A stretch of DNA of 64,000 bases from Atrichornis clamosus (Eukaryota; Chordata; Aves; Passeriformes; Menuridae), in contig WBMZ01008639.1 of the NCBI GenBank assembly GCA_013400975.1, forward strand, positions 80,858-144,857, read 5' to 3'. The notes under the pieces were generated by a model. It ran no database searches. It had not been told where the DNA came from and was given only the letters and a program-made list of their open reading frames with translations. This document shows positions 1-12,860 of this stretch, piece by piece. The stretch's first letter is position 1. The number at the start of each line of letters is the position of its first letter. The translations under genes and the position numbers were made by a program.

Positions 1-3000
1 TTGAAAGAACCTTCCCAATTACATGCATGTTTATAGCTATGGGTGGGACAAGTAAATGCATAATCATATCAAAATACAAATCTTGATAGTAAAGTGAACA
101 CTGCTTCCACCATAGAAGAAATAATGCAGAGATCACGTTTCAATGACTGGCTTATGTTTTACTCATCTAGCAGTTTTAAAGTCAAAAAAGCCTTCAAAAT
201 TAGGCTTAATGATAAATTCTCATGGCAATATTATGGTGATTCATTTCTAAATTACTGATCAACTTTCCTCATCCAGACTTAACAGCTGGTAGGTAACCCC
301 AGTGAAGGTGTTGTTTGTAAGCCAAACAGTTGTATATTTTGCAAGCAATATTTTAAAGGAAGATAATAAAATATTGATTTCTTTTTCACTAAAAATGGAA
401 CTGCAGAATGTCCTTGAATGCAAATTGCTCTCAAGAATTAAATTAGCAATTCACAAACCCCAAGAAATATTATTTCTGACCTCATTACAATAACAAAGCT
501 ATCTAATTCTTCTACAAGTCTGAGTGCCAGAATCTAATTTGACTGTCTTTAATCTTCCAAGATAAAAAGGTTTAATATTTTAGTAAACAGCTTACAAATC
601 ACATCAGACAAAGAATCTGCAAGGAATTTTACAATGCTCTCTGTTGATCTGTCTTCCATGCTTTCTCTCTCAGGATAAAGTACTTACAGTGCTTATCACA
701 ATGTTTTCTCACTTCAGCAAGTGATATTTACCTGCATTTTGCTCTGTCAGCTTTGTAAAATATTGGAGAAAAACATATGATTTCTTTTGAATAAGATTAC
801 CCTATCAACTTTTTCTTTCTTTCCTTTTTTTTTTTTTAAACCATAGTTACTATTAAAATAATATATTAGGCCATAAATAAGAGATCCTCTGACTATATTA
901 ATTGTACACAATCTTTTTTTGTATGTGTGTGCTCACACTAAATAGACAATCAGAAGATATCTACCTCAGAGAAAACCCTTGAAAACTATGGTTTCTTGTA
1001 AGACACCAGCAGCCTTTTGGAATGTGTTTGGAACATTTTTTTATATAGTGTTTCAAATTTCTTTAAATAGGTTAGAAGCAAACTAATGCTATTCAGATTT
1101 ACCTGAGTGGCTATGTGAACAGTATGACAAAAGGCATTTAAAAGTTTGGGATCATAGATGCCTACAAGTCATATTGTAAGAGCCTCTCCTTTGAAATTGA
1201 GTTCTATTTGTTTGCTTGCTCTGTAATTATTTATTATTTATATTATGGTAAAATTTGTGTTCTCCAATTAAGCTTTAAGTTAGGCACTCACTGAATAAGA
1301 GTTATTTCCAGTAAAAAAATTGTTTACAATAAAATAAAAAAATACAGCAGTGGTGCTAACATTAAAGCAGAATGGCGATCACAAGAAAGCAATTATGTTT
1401 TATTGGTTTCCTTGCTTGTAATATCTAAGACATAATGATGCACTTTCAAGACAATTAGTAACTTGGGAAAAAGCATTACAGTTTTCCATAGACAGGTCCT
1501 GCTAATTTACACAAACATCTGTCTATCAAGATCAATTTTTAATACGTCTTAAAAAATGCATCTACAATACTGGAAAGCTCCTAATCTTTGAACAAGTTCC
1601 TAGAAATAACAAGCCAGATGATCAGCTCAAATACAGCCCAGTATTCTAGATAACAGTTTAAAACAAATAAACAAGCGAAAATATAGGCTACATGTGGAAC
1701 TGGGTTGATGAGGAGCCAGGCAACGGGCACTGTGTTAAAGTGAGTCAATAGGGCTTCGGAGGAAATAAATTTTGTCAAGCAGATCTGATGAAAGCATGAA
1801 ATTTTCCAGATATTAGCATATATGTTTTGGAATTCTGTGATTTATAAACAAGACAGTCACAGGTGTGGTTTCATTGCTGTATTTGACCTTGAAGAGGCTT
1901 ATTTTGGAGTATTGCATTTATTCCTTGTATGCATGCTTGTTGCCTATCCAAGACAAAGTTAATTGCAATGGTCAATACCTTTACTAGGATATAAGTAGGT
2001 GCAGGTGAAAAAGGGCTCTATTTTTTTGAGAAAGACATAAAACAATCTAGGAATGCTCACTAAAACAAAACAAGAATGTTGGTAGGTTTTTAACAAAGAC
2101 CGAAATCATGGAGGACTTTTCAAAGTGAGGGTTGTCTCTCTATCAAAATTGACTTTTCCAAGACATATACTTTAGCTAAACAGAGATTTTCAATTGAAAA
2201 GCTGAAGCAATTTAATAACCTACAATATACATGAACTAATATTAGTTCCCTGGGGTATGAAACGAATTCAAACCATAAGAAGCCATGGTATTATCACAGG
2301 AGCTTAACTCTCTATAAGAAAATATCTTGAAGAAATTGGCTGATTTTTAAGTTAAGCATTTCAGTATGGTTGAATCAACAGTAGAATTCCTACTAAATAT
2401 ATCCTTAAAAGTACTGATAAACAAATAAATAAATCAAATATTTAAAATGTTATTGAAAATTACAAAGCAAACACTCAAAAACCAGACTATTTTCTTTGAC
2501 TAATATTTAGCAACTGAATAAGGAGTGTACGATCATTTATGCATCTATAACAACTATTTTAATTTTAGGTTTTAAAATATTTTTTCTGAAGTAATTGATT
2601 TACAGATGAACTTGTCATATATATTTTTGTTCAGACACAAAGGCCCGAAGTGCAATCCTACACTCATTGAAGGCTATTAGAAACCTTCCATTAGAACAAT
2701 AGACACTGTATCAAACATAGAAATTAAATAAAGTGACAAATAATAGGGTAGGAGGAAGCAGTGGAGGAGAAAATTCAGAATAGATATGCAGTGGATTATG
2801 GCAGCACAATAGTATAGTACAGTTACTATGGGTGTGAATGTTTAAATGCTACACAAAAAGGTGGTTGGTGAAAGACCTATTGTGAATATGACATGCATTT
2901 TAAACTTCTTTTAATACACCTCTAAAATTAGTTACTAAGGTTGCGTAGCCTTTTACAAAGGAATTATGTGCAACATGGCATTACAAGTGTCAGAAAGGTG

Positions 3001-4796
3001 TCCGAACATGCAATTCCAGCAATTTTGCAATTCAAAAGAAAAGTAGCTATGAAATAGATCGCAGCAATTATTGATTGAACAGTATTCGGTTGATGCAAAC
3101 ATTAAGATTAAAATGCGAGATGTGTCAAAATTAACAGCAAGTACATGTATACTGACAAGAACTCAATCTTTTCATCAGGAAAATTTAGTCCCTAGTGCTA
3201 TAAGGTTTGTGAAATAGCAAATGTGGACCTATCAGTTTCCTATTAAAAATATAACGGTTAGATTTACTACAATGCCTTTAACTTAATTTGAATGAAAACT
3301 CTCCTGCTTTTCATACTCATTCCTCCTGTTTTTTACAGTGACTAAGACATAAAGTAGAAAAGAATTGTGTAAATGTATTCTGTTCATTTCCTCTTTGGAA
3401 AGAGGAAAAGAATGTTTCAGTGTTCATTCTCTTTTTCCTTTTTTTTTTTTTTTCCTTTCATATTATTCTCTAAAACAAGCAGGAGAAAAAGTAGGACAGT
3501 CTTTTGTAAAATGCTTATGCCAAATTAAACAGGCTCTAGGCCACTTTGATGACAATTTCCATTATTGAGCTGAATGAATGGATGAGAGTAGAAAGCCAAA
3601 ATCTGTTAATTTTCTGGAAGTCCACCGACTTTTAGTATCTTAGTTCTGTTCCACTTTCCACTTCTTGTAATTAGGAAGAGATCTATCAACCAACTCCAGC
3701 CACACACACCCTGCCCCACCTTCTCTACAGTGCCTCCATCCAGCAGCTGGGTTCACAGTGAGAATTATAAATGTTCAATACAAAAAATGAAACCACCTTT
3801 CTTCAGCCTACCCCTGCAAGGATGGAGGACACTATGAGTTCAAGTTATAGGAAACTAAAAGAATGAGCAAAACATAACAAAAAACCCCATTCCTTCAGAA
3901 TAATACCTCCTACTGTGGAAGCGTTCTTGGACCGTGCTTTTGCTTCTGCTATTGAGGCAATTACAAGCCTGGATTATTGCAAGGAATAAGCGTGCACACC
4001 AGGGGACATATATACACATATGTGCATGAATGTGATGCTTACAATTCCAGACCTAAACTGGATGATAGCAATAAAGTCAACATTTGGTACGAAAAAAATG
4101 GGAAGGAAGACCAGGTCAACAGAAGAGTAAACTTGATTAAATTACAAAGAGCTAAATTCAAATGCCTGGAGCAGGGGAAATAATAACAACCCCCAATGTC
4201 CAACAAGTTACATCCACCAGAGGTAGCAATTTCTCTTATTCATCCAGAGTAACAAGCACCATTCTCTGCAACATAGTCCTTTACACACCGAAGTGCTGTT
4301 CAAGTGTTGCTTAGTTATAACTTATTTGCTAGCTGATTAAAATGTTGAGTATTAAAACTGGCACTGGTTCAACCATCACAGTTCATTAAATTACTCAGGA
4401 GATGTGGACTGCAGTAGGAAGGCCCATGAGGTAAAATGAAATGTTCTATTTATCAAATCATACCCTGCTGTGCTATTCATTTGGTAATAAAAACTTTATT
4501 TTCTCCACTTGTGTCCTCATTAATGAGATAAAAAACATAGTCATTTTATTGGCTTGTACAAATACCTGAACAATCAATCAAAAGCCAACAAACTCTAGAT
4601 AAAACTCCTCTGGAACAGAAAATAAGATTTTATTTTCTGAGAAATAATTATGTTCCTTTTTATAGTTTTATGGGCTTTTTGGACTAATCAGTCATCACAT
4701 ATACCAAAGTGGTAAACATCCATTATCTGACAAAGATCATTCTACTGATATAAAGACAAGTGTTTCAGTTGTGCAGCTCTGATATATCTGTTTTGC
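1..4796. other. AT-rich spacer without a recognised gene
   Basis: No exon, RNA gene or familiar repeat was recognised here. The few open frames are short (65-70 codons), have no recognisable domain and sit in AT-rich sequence, so I treat them as chance. Short homopolymers occur, such as a T-run near 3438-3453. Old unrecognised repeats or distant regulatory elements cannot be excluded by eye. Confidence 0.6.
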
Positions 4797-4807
4797 CTCT
4801 TTTCACA

Positions 4808-4932
4808 TTATTTTGGTAGTGAGAGGGCTATAGGGGTGGCTGCTGTGAGGAGCTGCTGGAAACTTTCCTCATGTCCAGCAGAGCCAATGCCAACCAGCTC
4901 CAAGATGGACCTGCTGCTGACCAATGCCAAGC
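4808..4932 (+). mobile_element. Family A LTR, 5' part, interrupted by a nested LTR
   Basis: This segment matches the 5' part of the family A LTR seen intact at 30432-31522: the stretch around GGTGGCTGCTG, then GAGCCAATGCC, then CTCCAAGATGGACCTGCTG. The usual first bases (TGTATTGGGTTTGC) are not clear, so the 5' edge is truncated or decayed. The element stops at 4932 exactly where another LTR begins, and resumes at 5938 with the next part of the same family. It is non-coding. Confidence 0.85.
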
Positions 4933-5932
4933 TGTTGTGGTTTGAGCATGGCCGGAGGCCAGGCACTCATGGAAACTACCAAGGCTAACTTCCCCCTGCT
5001 GCTGGACAGGGGAGAGGAAAAAAAATTCAAAGCATTCATGAGTACAGAGATAAGGACTTGAGAAAAACCAACAGGCAAAACAGGCAGGCAACTTAAAGAC
5101 ATGACAGTAAATTTATTACACTAAAACTAACAGACACGGACCAGGATAATGAGAAGTAAAATGAGCTTTTGCAGAACACCTTCTTTCCCCTCAACTCCCT
5201 CCTCCCAGCTCTCCCTCCTACCCAAATGGCCCAGGGAGACAGAGAATGAGGGTTGTTTGGTCAGTTCATCATCTGTGGCTTCTTCCTGCTGCAGAACTGG
5301 AGCTATTTTCCCCTGCTGCTTCTGTGGGGGTCCCCTCTGGGAGACAGTTCTCAGGAACTACTCCCTTTAGAAAGTCCATCTCACAAGCAACTACCTTCTG
5401 CTAATTGTTGCAACACAAGTCCATCTCATGGGCAGCAGTGGCCCTCAAACTGCTGTGGCATGGGTCACTCCTCCACAGGCTGCAGTTCTTTTCAAGCATC
5501 CACCTGCTCCAGCGTCTGCAGGTGGGTCTCTGCACTCCTGTGGTCCTCCATGGGCTGCAGGGGGACAGCCTGCCTTAACATGGTCTCACCACCAGCTGCA
5601 GAGGAATCTCAGCTCCAGCTCCTGCACCTCCTCCCACTCCTTCTGAACTGACCTTGGTGCCTCCATGTTGTTTATCTGCTCACACCTTCTCACTCTCCCC
5701 CTCTTCTGTGGCTGGAATTAAAACTGCGCCACCAGGATTGTTTTGAATTCCTTCTTAAATCTTTTATCACAAAGGCGGTACCATTATTAACTGGCAAGTG
5801 ACATGTCCATCTATGCAGCCAGCCAGACATTGGCCCTGCAGGACATGATGGTGGGGCTTCTAGCAGCTTCTCACAGGAGCCAGCCCTGCAGCCCCTCTGC
5901 TACCAAAAACCAGGTCTTGCAAAACTACAACA
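4933..5932 (-). mobile_element. Complete nested solo LTR with caagc target duplication
   Basis: An intact 1000-bp LTR read on the minus strand. On the plus strand it begins TGTTGTGG and ends CTACAACA, giving TG...CA ends. It is flanked by the identical 5-bp repeat caagc at 4928-4932 and 5933-5937. A poly(A) signal lies at 5112-5117 on the minus strand, leaving roughly 180 bp to the 3' end, a normal place for an R/U5 boundary. The U3 part resembles family A (TTAAGAAGG, CTGCAGCCCATGGAGG, GATGAACTGACC motifs) but its ends differ, so it is a related subfamily. No gag, pol or env sequence accompanies it, so this is a solo LTR left by recombination between the two LTRs of a former provirus. Open frames in it, including one of 132 codons at 5253-5651, are by-products of its GC-rich modules. 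Confidence 0.92.
5112..5117 (-). terminator. Poly(A) signal of the nested LTR
   Basis: TTTATT on the plus strand is AATAAA on the minus strand, inside the solo LTR and in its sense orientation. Its distance to the LTR end (about 180 bp) suits a retroviral R region. Function in the present genome is unknown. Confidence 0.6.
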
Positions 5933-5937
5933 CAAGC

Positions 5938-6525
5938 TCATCAGCGATGGTGGTAGCCCCTCTAGGATAATGTAGTCAAGAAGGGGTAAAAAGCCGCTGC
6001 TGTAACACCAGCAGAAGTCAGAGGAGAGGAGTGTGAATATGCAAAAGAAACAACTCTACAGACCCCAAGGTCAATGTGGAAAGAGGGGTGAAAGGTGCTC
6101 CAGATGCCAGAACAGAGATTCCCCTGCAGCCAGTAGTGCAGGCCACGGTGAGGCAGCTATGCCACTGCAGCCCATGGAGGTCCATGGTGGAGGAGAGATC
6201 CACCTGCCACCCCTGGAGGACCCCATGCCAGAGCAGGTGGATGCCTGAAGAAGGATGTGACCCCATGGGAAACCTCTGCTGGAGAAGGTTTGCTGGCCCT
6301 CACAGGGGACTCATGCTGGAGCAGTCTGTTCCTGAAGTACTGCATCCCATGGAAGGGATCCATGCTGCAGCAATCTGCAAAGAGTTGTGGCCTGTGGGAA
6401 GGACTCACGTTGCAGAAGTTTGTAGAGGACTGGAAGGAGCAGCAGAGATGTGTAATGAACCCACCACAAGCCCTGTTCCCTGTCTCCCCGAACTTCTGGG
6501 AGAGAGAAGGTAGAGAGCTTATGGG
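5938..6525 (+). mobile_element. Family A LTR, continuation 3' of the nested LTR
   Basis: This continues the LTR begun at 4808-4932: CATCAGCGATGGTGGTAG, then a purine-rich stretch ending GAATATGC, then repeated modules built on CCCATGG and ATGCTGGAGCAG. It runs to the GAACCCACCACAAGCCC stretch near 6456 and ends in decayed sequence around 6525. The expected poly(A)/U5 section is not recognised. Joined to its first part it is about 710 bp, against 1091 bp for the complete copy at 30432-31522. The 145-codon frame at 6076-6513 follows the LTR modules and is not a gene. Confidence 0.82.
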
Positions 6526-7355
6526 TGAATTTAAACCACATGCTTAGTCCTGACTTTGAAGGTCTTAGGACTGAGGCTTGTTCGGCTTGTTCTGAACTTG
6601 TCTTGACCTGTCTGGAGTTTTTATTTTACTTGGTTTTGCTGTAGCAGTAACTTCTTTTGTGATCAGGAGTCTATGTCCAAGCAGTATTACTTTTGCTTAT
6701 CTTTGTGTGGCACTACCATAGTTTTTATACAGATAACAGTAACAAGCAGTAATTCTGTAAAAAACGGAAAAGTTTATGACTGTAACTTGATAATGTAATG
6801 TGGAGAAATATATGCCTCTTATAACAGCAGAACTTCAGAGAAGGAGAAAACCAGGATGCAGCATAAGGGAGTACAGACATGGGATGGTAATATATGGTGC
6901 ACAGACTTGGTACTGGTCATAACCCCATCCTTATACACAGTTGACCAATGTTCAGTTAAAGTTCAGACCTGGAACCTGATAAAAACAGTTTGAGGGGTAA
7001 CAAAGAAAAAAAAGAGGAAATAGGTAATCTGTGTAAAATGCACCATACCTAGCAAATTTGTGTATAATGTGAACTTGTTGACCAATGAAGAAAGACCAAG
7101 GTGTAAAAGCAGATTAGCAAATGTTAAAATGAACTAAATCCTAGAGAGGGAAAGAAAAAAACACAAGCATCATAGTCATCCTTGGTGAAGGGCAAGGGAC
7201 ACTGACGGCTCACAGTCCCCTACTCCAATAGAATGAAAGCATCAATATTACCACCACAGAGAGAAGTGAAGGGTAATTAAAAACCCCAGAACAACAGGAG
7301 AGATAAAACCCAGGAAATGTGTGTAAAAAAGTTAAATGTGTTGCTATTAATACTT
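6526..7355. other. Gene-free stretch, possible unclassified old repeat
   Basis: No coding region recognised. The composition is slightly richer in G and C than the surrounding spacer, and it lies between two LTR-derived blocks, so it may include decayed retroviral sequence. I could not tie it to a family. Confidence 0.4.
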
Positions 7356-7795
7356 AGGACTTTTCATCCCTGCCCAGCTACTCTCACTTTCCCTCCTCAA
7401 CAGGACAGATGAAGTAAATAAGAAAAAATAGGATGAAATAGATTGTGACTTGAGATAAAGACAGAACATCAGTTATCAAGAACCATCATGGGCCAAAACA
7501 GACTCAATTTGACAAAACTGATCTAATTTATTGTCAATTAAAATAGAGTTGGATGGTGAGAAATGAAGACAAAATCTAAACCACTCTCACCCCAGCACAT
7601 CTTTTCCTTGACTCCTGAACTTCACTCCACTGATGACTCTCCTACCTCTTCCCACTCCAAGCAGCACAGAGGGAGTAGTACAGGGGATTTTGGACAGTCC
7701 ACCACAGGTCATCTCTGATACTGCTTCTTTCCATGCTTTCCCCCTCTCCGATATGGTGTCTCCATGGGCCACATTTCTTCCAGCAGATACCCACA
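7356..7795 (-). mobile_element. Family A LTR fragment, minus strand
   Basis: Read on the minus strand this gives the 3' half of family A. Landmarks on the plus strand are CCTCCTCAACAGGACAG near 7394, TCATGGGCCAAAACAGACTC near 7486-7505 and the poly(A) signal complement TTTATT at 7527-7532. The next part corresponds to the U3 3' section. Both ends are decayed and no target duplication is seen. It is distinctly more diverged than the copies at 24.2 and 30.4 kb. Confidence 0.75.
7527..7532 (-). terminator. Poly(A) signal in minus-strand LTR fragment
   Basis: TTTATT on plus, AATAAA on minus, in the family A context at the position of the R region (see the LTR fragment at 7356-7795). Confidence 0.5.
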
Positions 7796-7834
7796 CAACC
7801 AGTTTCCAGCTCCAATCCACCCACTGTGGGGCAC

Positions 7835-8205
7835 TGCTGAGCCCTGCCACCAAGTTGGGGAAAATGTATTGAAGAAAGGGGAGAAAATACCACTGAGAGA
7901 GAAGGAGAGAACAAAAAGAGTGAGAAACAACAGAGGGTACACTGAGGTGAGAGAAGAAGGAGGGGAGGAGGTGCTCCATGTGCTGGAGAAGAGACTCCCC
8001 TGCAGCCCACCGAGAGGCCATGGTGAGCAGATGTCCACACTGCAGCTTGTGGAGGACCCTGCGCTGTAGCATGTGTGCATCTGCAGAAGGAACTGTGGCC
8101 CAGGGACAGCCCACACTGGAGAAGGCGAAAAGCATGAACAACAAAAACATTGGAGAGGAGCAATTATGGATTTACCACAATCCCCCTTCCCTTGTACTCC
8201 TCATT
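7835..8205 (+). mobile_element. Family A LTR fragment, plus strand
   Basis: Plus-strand family A U3 sequence: a purine-rich stretch, then GAGGTGCTCC near 7969, GACTCCCCTGCAGCCCA near 7991, and finally ACCACAATCCCCCTTCCC near 8174. It faces away from the minus-strand fragment just before it. The two share little sequence overlap, so this looks like two separate LTR remnants, or one rearranged element. The overlapping frames of 100-187 codons on both strands (7587-8163) are by-products of this repeat. Confidence 0.75.
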
Positions 8206-11200
8206 CTTTCTTAAGTAGTACTTAGATAATGCTGAAGCAGTATTTTTTCTAGAAATTTTGTACATTTGTAGGAAATACAGAAATTACAGTTAAAGGATGT
8301 AAGGAAGAAAAGCATTTTCTATAATTAGAGATAACTATAGCTACAAATAACTAGTTCATCATTTTACATATAAAGAGCAGTGACAGAAAAATCAGTTAAT
8401 AACTTACTGGAAATCACACAAGTATTAGAGTACAAAATTAAGTCGAGCACTTCAGACTTCTAGCCACTAGCATAAACAAAACATACTCTGTCACTTTGCT
8501 AGTGTACCTGTACATTGTCTGTTATAGATGCATTGCCTCCCTAGGATTACACACCACTCGCTGGTTAACACACAAAAAAGATTATCCATCTTTCAGTAGG
8601 AACAAGGTTACTTAGCCTGGAGTTTTATCTTAGGCACTGTTGGTGTGACTCTGAATCATGTTATGCAGAATTACCCTATCCTTTGGTGTATTGAGCTGCT
8701 CTGGGATCAGGTAGATTCTGAATGACTGTGAGAAGGAAAGCTTCCCTGTATTTTCAAGCAATCTCGCATTTTGTAACGTTATGGACAGCATAGCTACATA
8801 TATGTTAAATGTAAGAAGATTGGAACGTGAACAGATCACTGTTATCTGGTACTGGTTCTATAAATGGTGAGTTTAAGCTTCCATTTCTTTGCTGAACATT
8901 GCTAATTGTTTTGCCACCTACTTCTTTTCTACATCATTTGTTTCATCTCCTTGTAATGTTCTGTCTGGCAACAAACTGAGTAATGATAAGTTAAAAACCT
9001 CTTCTAAGCTTTACTTACTACTGCAAATGTGAGCAATTCTCAAGGGAGATGGAGAGGAGTGCAGAGTCACGGAGGATATCCTGAGGGAAGTAGGTAAGAA
9101 TTTAGATATGCCTGGCTGAGCTTAGTTGATACCTAGGTAGAAACATATTGGAAAGCAGAAGGAGATTTAATTGCTTAAATATAGACTTTTAGGAGCATTT
9201 TTAACCAATATAAAATTCCCCCCAGCCTCCCACTGTTCAGAAAATGTCTCCTGCAAATCACACTTCCTGTGCAGAAGCCCTTTCCAGATACCTCAGACAC
9301 CCTAAGGGTTTTTGAAAGGGCCCTAGAGACTGAAGCTTGTATCTGGGTGCCTGAATTGTACCTCAGGTGGTTTCAGTTTCCTTTCACCTGACAGTGTGCT
9401 GCAGTAAGGTATCAGGACTATTCAGATATTAGGCCTTAGCATTTGCCAGGTTTTCTTGGAGGCAATTCGATAGGTAAACTCTACAAAGTGGAGAGAGTGT
9501 GGCTTCTCACTGGTGGAAGTGTAGGCTGGAGATAAAAGGAGAATCATGGTTGTCAGTGTTTTGGTATGTGAGAGAGGTGAGGGAGGGAAGCTCAGCATGG
9601 AAGGGATGAGAAGATGCTGAGGCTTTGTCTTAGGAGAGAACAACAGGAAGATATGATTTTGTGGGTTTAAGATTGCAAATCTATTTTTCTCTTTGTCAGG
9701 AAAACAATAGTTTTCCCTAAATTATCATTTTTGCATCTTGGCACCATCAACCAGTTCAACGGATCTATTTATAAGAATTAAAATACTTCTAAATATGTGT
9801 GGTTTTAAAATATCCATCATCACAATCAAATGTCCTTGTTATTGCAGGGGTGGCACCAAAACTCAAAATAAATATTCATGAGATATATTTGGGAGGCATT
9901 CTTGCTATGAAGATGCATTTTAAATCTTTCAAATTAATTTAAGAATGGGGGAGTTACAAATTTAGCCAGAGACTAAATTAGACTACATTCATATGGATTC
10001 CTATTAATAATAGGAATAGCTAGCAAATTAAAGTGGGTCATTTCGTTAAGGCTCACCAGTTTACAGATTTCCAGGCCTATTCATCAAAATATCAGTACTA
10101 TCTAGTTGTCATGTAGTTTGATATTAGATATTTCTCTTATAGTAATGGATTCCTGGAACATTCTTGCTAGAGATGAAGAAACAACAAAAATTATAAGGGG
10201 AAAAGTCATTGAAGGTACTTCATGGCCAAATGGAATACTGGTAGAAGATACTCAGAAAAAAACCCCCATACAAGCAGTGAAGGGTTAACACTGTGCTGAA
10301 ACCTAAAATTGGAAGAAGAAATATCAGGATGGATATGTAGCACATGGCTTGATGAAGGATACCAAAAATTGATATCATCTCATATTATGCAAACCATTCT
10401 GAGAATGAAACCTCAAAAGGCAAAAATATCGTAGTGGCTGATAAGCCAACAGAGATTTTTCAGTGGAAAAATGAGAAATAAAAGTGTTTGGATGTTATGA
10501 GCAACCAGACAACAAACCTTGCAAAAGAACTAATGGCTTCTTACATTTCCTGGCTAATTACTAAATATAAACATGTACACACAGATCCCAATGCATCAAG
10601 AAGATGTTTTGTTATACGTGGGGGCAGATTTGCAACTCTGCTTTAATGCATTTTATTGTCCAGTGCTGAAATTATTTGTGTTTGGTGATAAAGTTACTTG
10701 ATGCATTTCTATGAACTGCCTATAACAGAACCTCTTAAAATGTGACCCCAAAAGACTTGTAATTCATTGAGTCTAGAAATGCCTTTAATTCAGCTTGACC
10801 ACTTGCCATTGAAAGATACTTTCTAGATGGGAAGCTATAGAATGCTGTGTTATTTAGTTATTCATTTTAAAAGATGATTATAGGAAAACATTGTATATGA
10901 AAAAGGCCTATAGTGAACAAATCAATGTTGCAACAGAGCTGAGAGGTGTTTGAAAGCAGTAGAGTTTAAAAAAAATCTGGAAGAGAAATTGTATGGCTTC
11001 CTAAGTGAAAATTATATCAAGCCTAAAGTGTTTTAAAAGTGATGTATAAAGAATAAATTTAATTATTTTTCTTTTGAATTTGAAACTGTTTTATGTTTTG
11101 TAGATAAGTGGGAATAAGCTGTCTTGTGGAAAAATCCTAATGGTCTTTTCTGACCCCAAAATTGCATTTTTTTCATACACTTGCTTGAGCTACAACTTAC

Positions 11201-11904
11201 AGCCAGTAGGGCCTCAGTTCCGTTGGCTAAATATTGCCACTTGAGACGACCAAAAGGATCCCAGTATCTTTATGTGTCAGCAGTTAAGAAAACATTCCTG
11301 TGAAAGGTTATGGGCAAAAGGTTTTACTGACATGACAGATGAATGCCAGTCAGCATAGCCTATTGTATCTCTAATTACAGTAGAGAATTACCTTTGGAGA
11401 ATAAATTAAGTCATACCTCAGTTGGCTCTCGTACAGGTTGGACACAGTGTGCACGTGGATACCTACATAACTGGGGTATTTAGGTATATCAACCTCATAT
11501 TGAACCCCACCTTAACTTCCTAAAAGAGGAATCTATGACTGGAATGAAATGTGTAAAGATAATTCACTTTGTGGTAGACTTTAGGCAACTAAAGTAGGCT
11601 CGGACTTCAAACAATTAAGCCAATAATGGTTTGCTGTCTGCCAGGTCCCCCTAGGCACTTTAAAAATGTTTTGGTGACATAACTGCTGATCAGTGTGACT
11701 AGAGTCAACAACCCTTAGTATGTATCTTTTCATTGAGACAGAGGAAACCCTCTTGGAGTTTTCATGAGGTCAGTCATTCAAGACAATATTTGCTTCCTGT
11801 TTACTGAAGAAGTTCTGACTTTCAGTCATTTGAGGTATTACTTGTTAGAAGAGCTTGTAATTAATGTCTTAACCCATATCTACATTATGAATACTGCTTC
11901 CCTT
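8206..11904. other. AT-rich spacer, no recognised gene
   Basis: No exon or familiar element was recognised. Two stretches, about 9230-9420 and 11180-11500, are less AT-rich and may be decayed repeats or conserved sequence. The longest frame (73 codons at 9422-9643, minus) has no recognisable features. Confidence 0.5.
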
Positions 11905-12083
11905 TGCCCAGAAAAGTGGTAGAGTCACCATCCCTAGAAGTGTTCAAAAAATGTGTGTCTATGGCAGTTGATGGTTTAATGGAGAACATGGTAGTGGTGT
12001 CAGGTTGATGGCTGGACCTGATGACCTTAGAGGTCTTTTCCAACACTAAAGATTCTGTTATTCAATGGTACTATAATTCTATG
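11905..12083 (+). mobile_element. CR1 LINE 3'-end fragment
   Basis: Plus-strand CR1 3' end. Codons 11913-12008 read KVVESPSLEVFKK... and end at a stop, matching the known C-terminus of CR1 ORF2 (PSLEVFK). This is followed by the typical 3' untranslated stretch (GATGACCTTAGAGGTC, TTCCAAC) and a decayed copy of the terminal short repeat (ATTCTGTTATTC, AATTCTATG). It is strongly 5'-truncated, as most CR1 copies are, because reverse transcription starts at the 3' end and stops early. Confidence 0.85.
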
Positions 12084-12399
12084 CATGTGCAAAGGCCTTT
12101 TAATCCTCAGACTTCATGAATAACATGTGGGAGAATTGCCTTCCATAGAAACAACTCCGGGAGACTGTTTCAATTTTCACTCTAGGACAAACAAGCTCTG
12201 CACAGTTGTACGAATGAAGTGAGAAGTATTTAAAATAATATATTAAACTATTAGCACTGCTTCAAATGAGTTGTTTTAGTTTGACCTAATTTAAAGGGGA
12301 AAAAAAGATTTTTTAAATGGCAAATCTGTAAAATCTGTAAAAGAAACCGTTTAATAAAATTATCTCGATAAATTCATTTTTAAGGGTAAAAAGAGTTAA

Positions 12400-12860
12400 G
12401 GAACAATAATATGCACAAGTACTAACTGTCCAAAAATGGAAGAAGGCAAGGAAGCACAGGTAGGAGAGCGATGTGACTAATTCATGGATTCTTCCTTAAA
12501 TGCAAACCTAAGCAGAAGTCTTATAGAAAGTAGAAACGAGTTGCAAGTATCCATGAGGTTTATAAAAATGTATCACAAGCATGAAGGGATCTGGGTAAGA
12601 AAGGCTAAGACAGAAAAAAAAGATGCAAGTAGTATGAGACATCAAAAATGGGAGCCAACTTTGTAGGTGGGTTAGCATCAAATTGTGGGTCTACTGTTCA
12701 CTGAGGAGGGTGGATTGTAAACAGATGACACCAAGGAGGATGAAATGTTTAACGTATCTTTTTTGCTTCTGTCTTCCCCAGAAGGTTAGCTTGAGCTACT
12801 GACTAGAGCAGTTAGTGCAAGAGAAGGCAGAATGAGAATCAGTTCCATTACCCAAATTTA
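12400..12860 (+). mobile_element. Decayed old CR1-like LINE, ORF2 linker region
   Basis: The stretch around 12690-12790 resembles the ORF2 segment between endonuclease and reverse transcriptase in old sauropsid CR1 elements: CACTGAGGAGGGTGGA, GATGACACCAAGGAGGATGA, then TTTAACGTATCTTTTTTGC and TTCTGTCTTCCCCAGAAGG. The preceding AAGAAAGGCTAAGACAGAAA fits the same region. It is interrupted by stops and indels. The identification rests on my memory of the family, so the borders are approximate. Confidence 0.55.

Noticed and set aside
5253..6513. Frames of 132 and 145 codons as proteins
   Set aside because: Both lie inside LTR copies, overlap frames on the other strand, and follow the repeated U3 modules also found at 24.3, 30.9 and 63.5 kb.
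7587..8163. Frames of 187, 173 and 135 codons on the minus strand
   Set aside because: Three overlapping frames over the same LTR-derived sequence, with no domain; composition of the repeat explains them.
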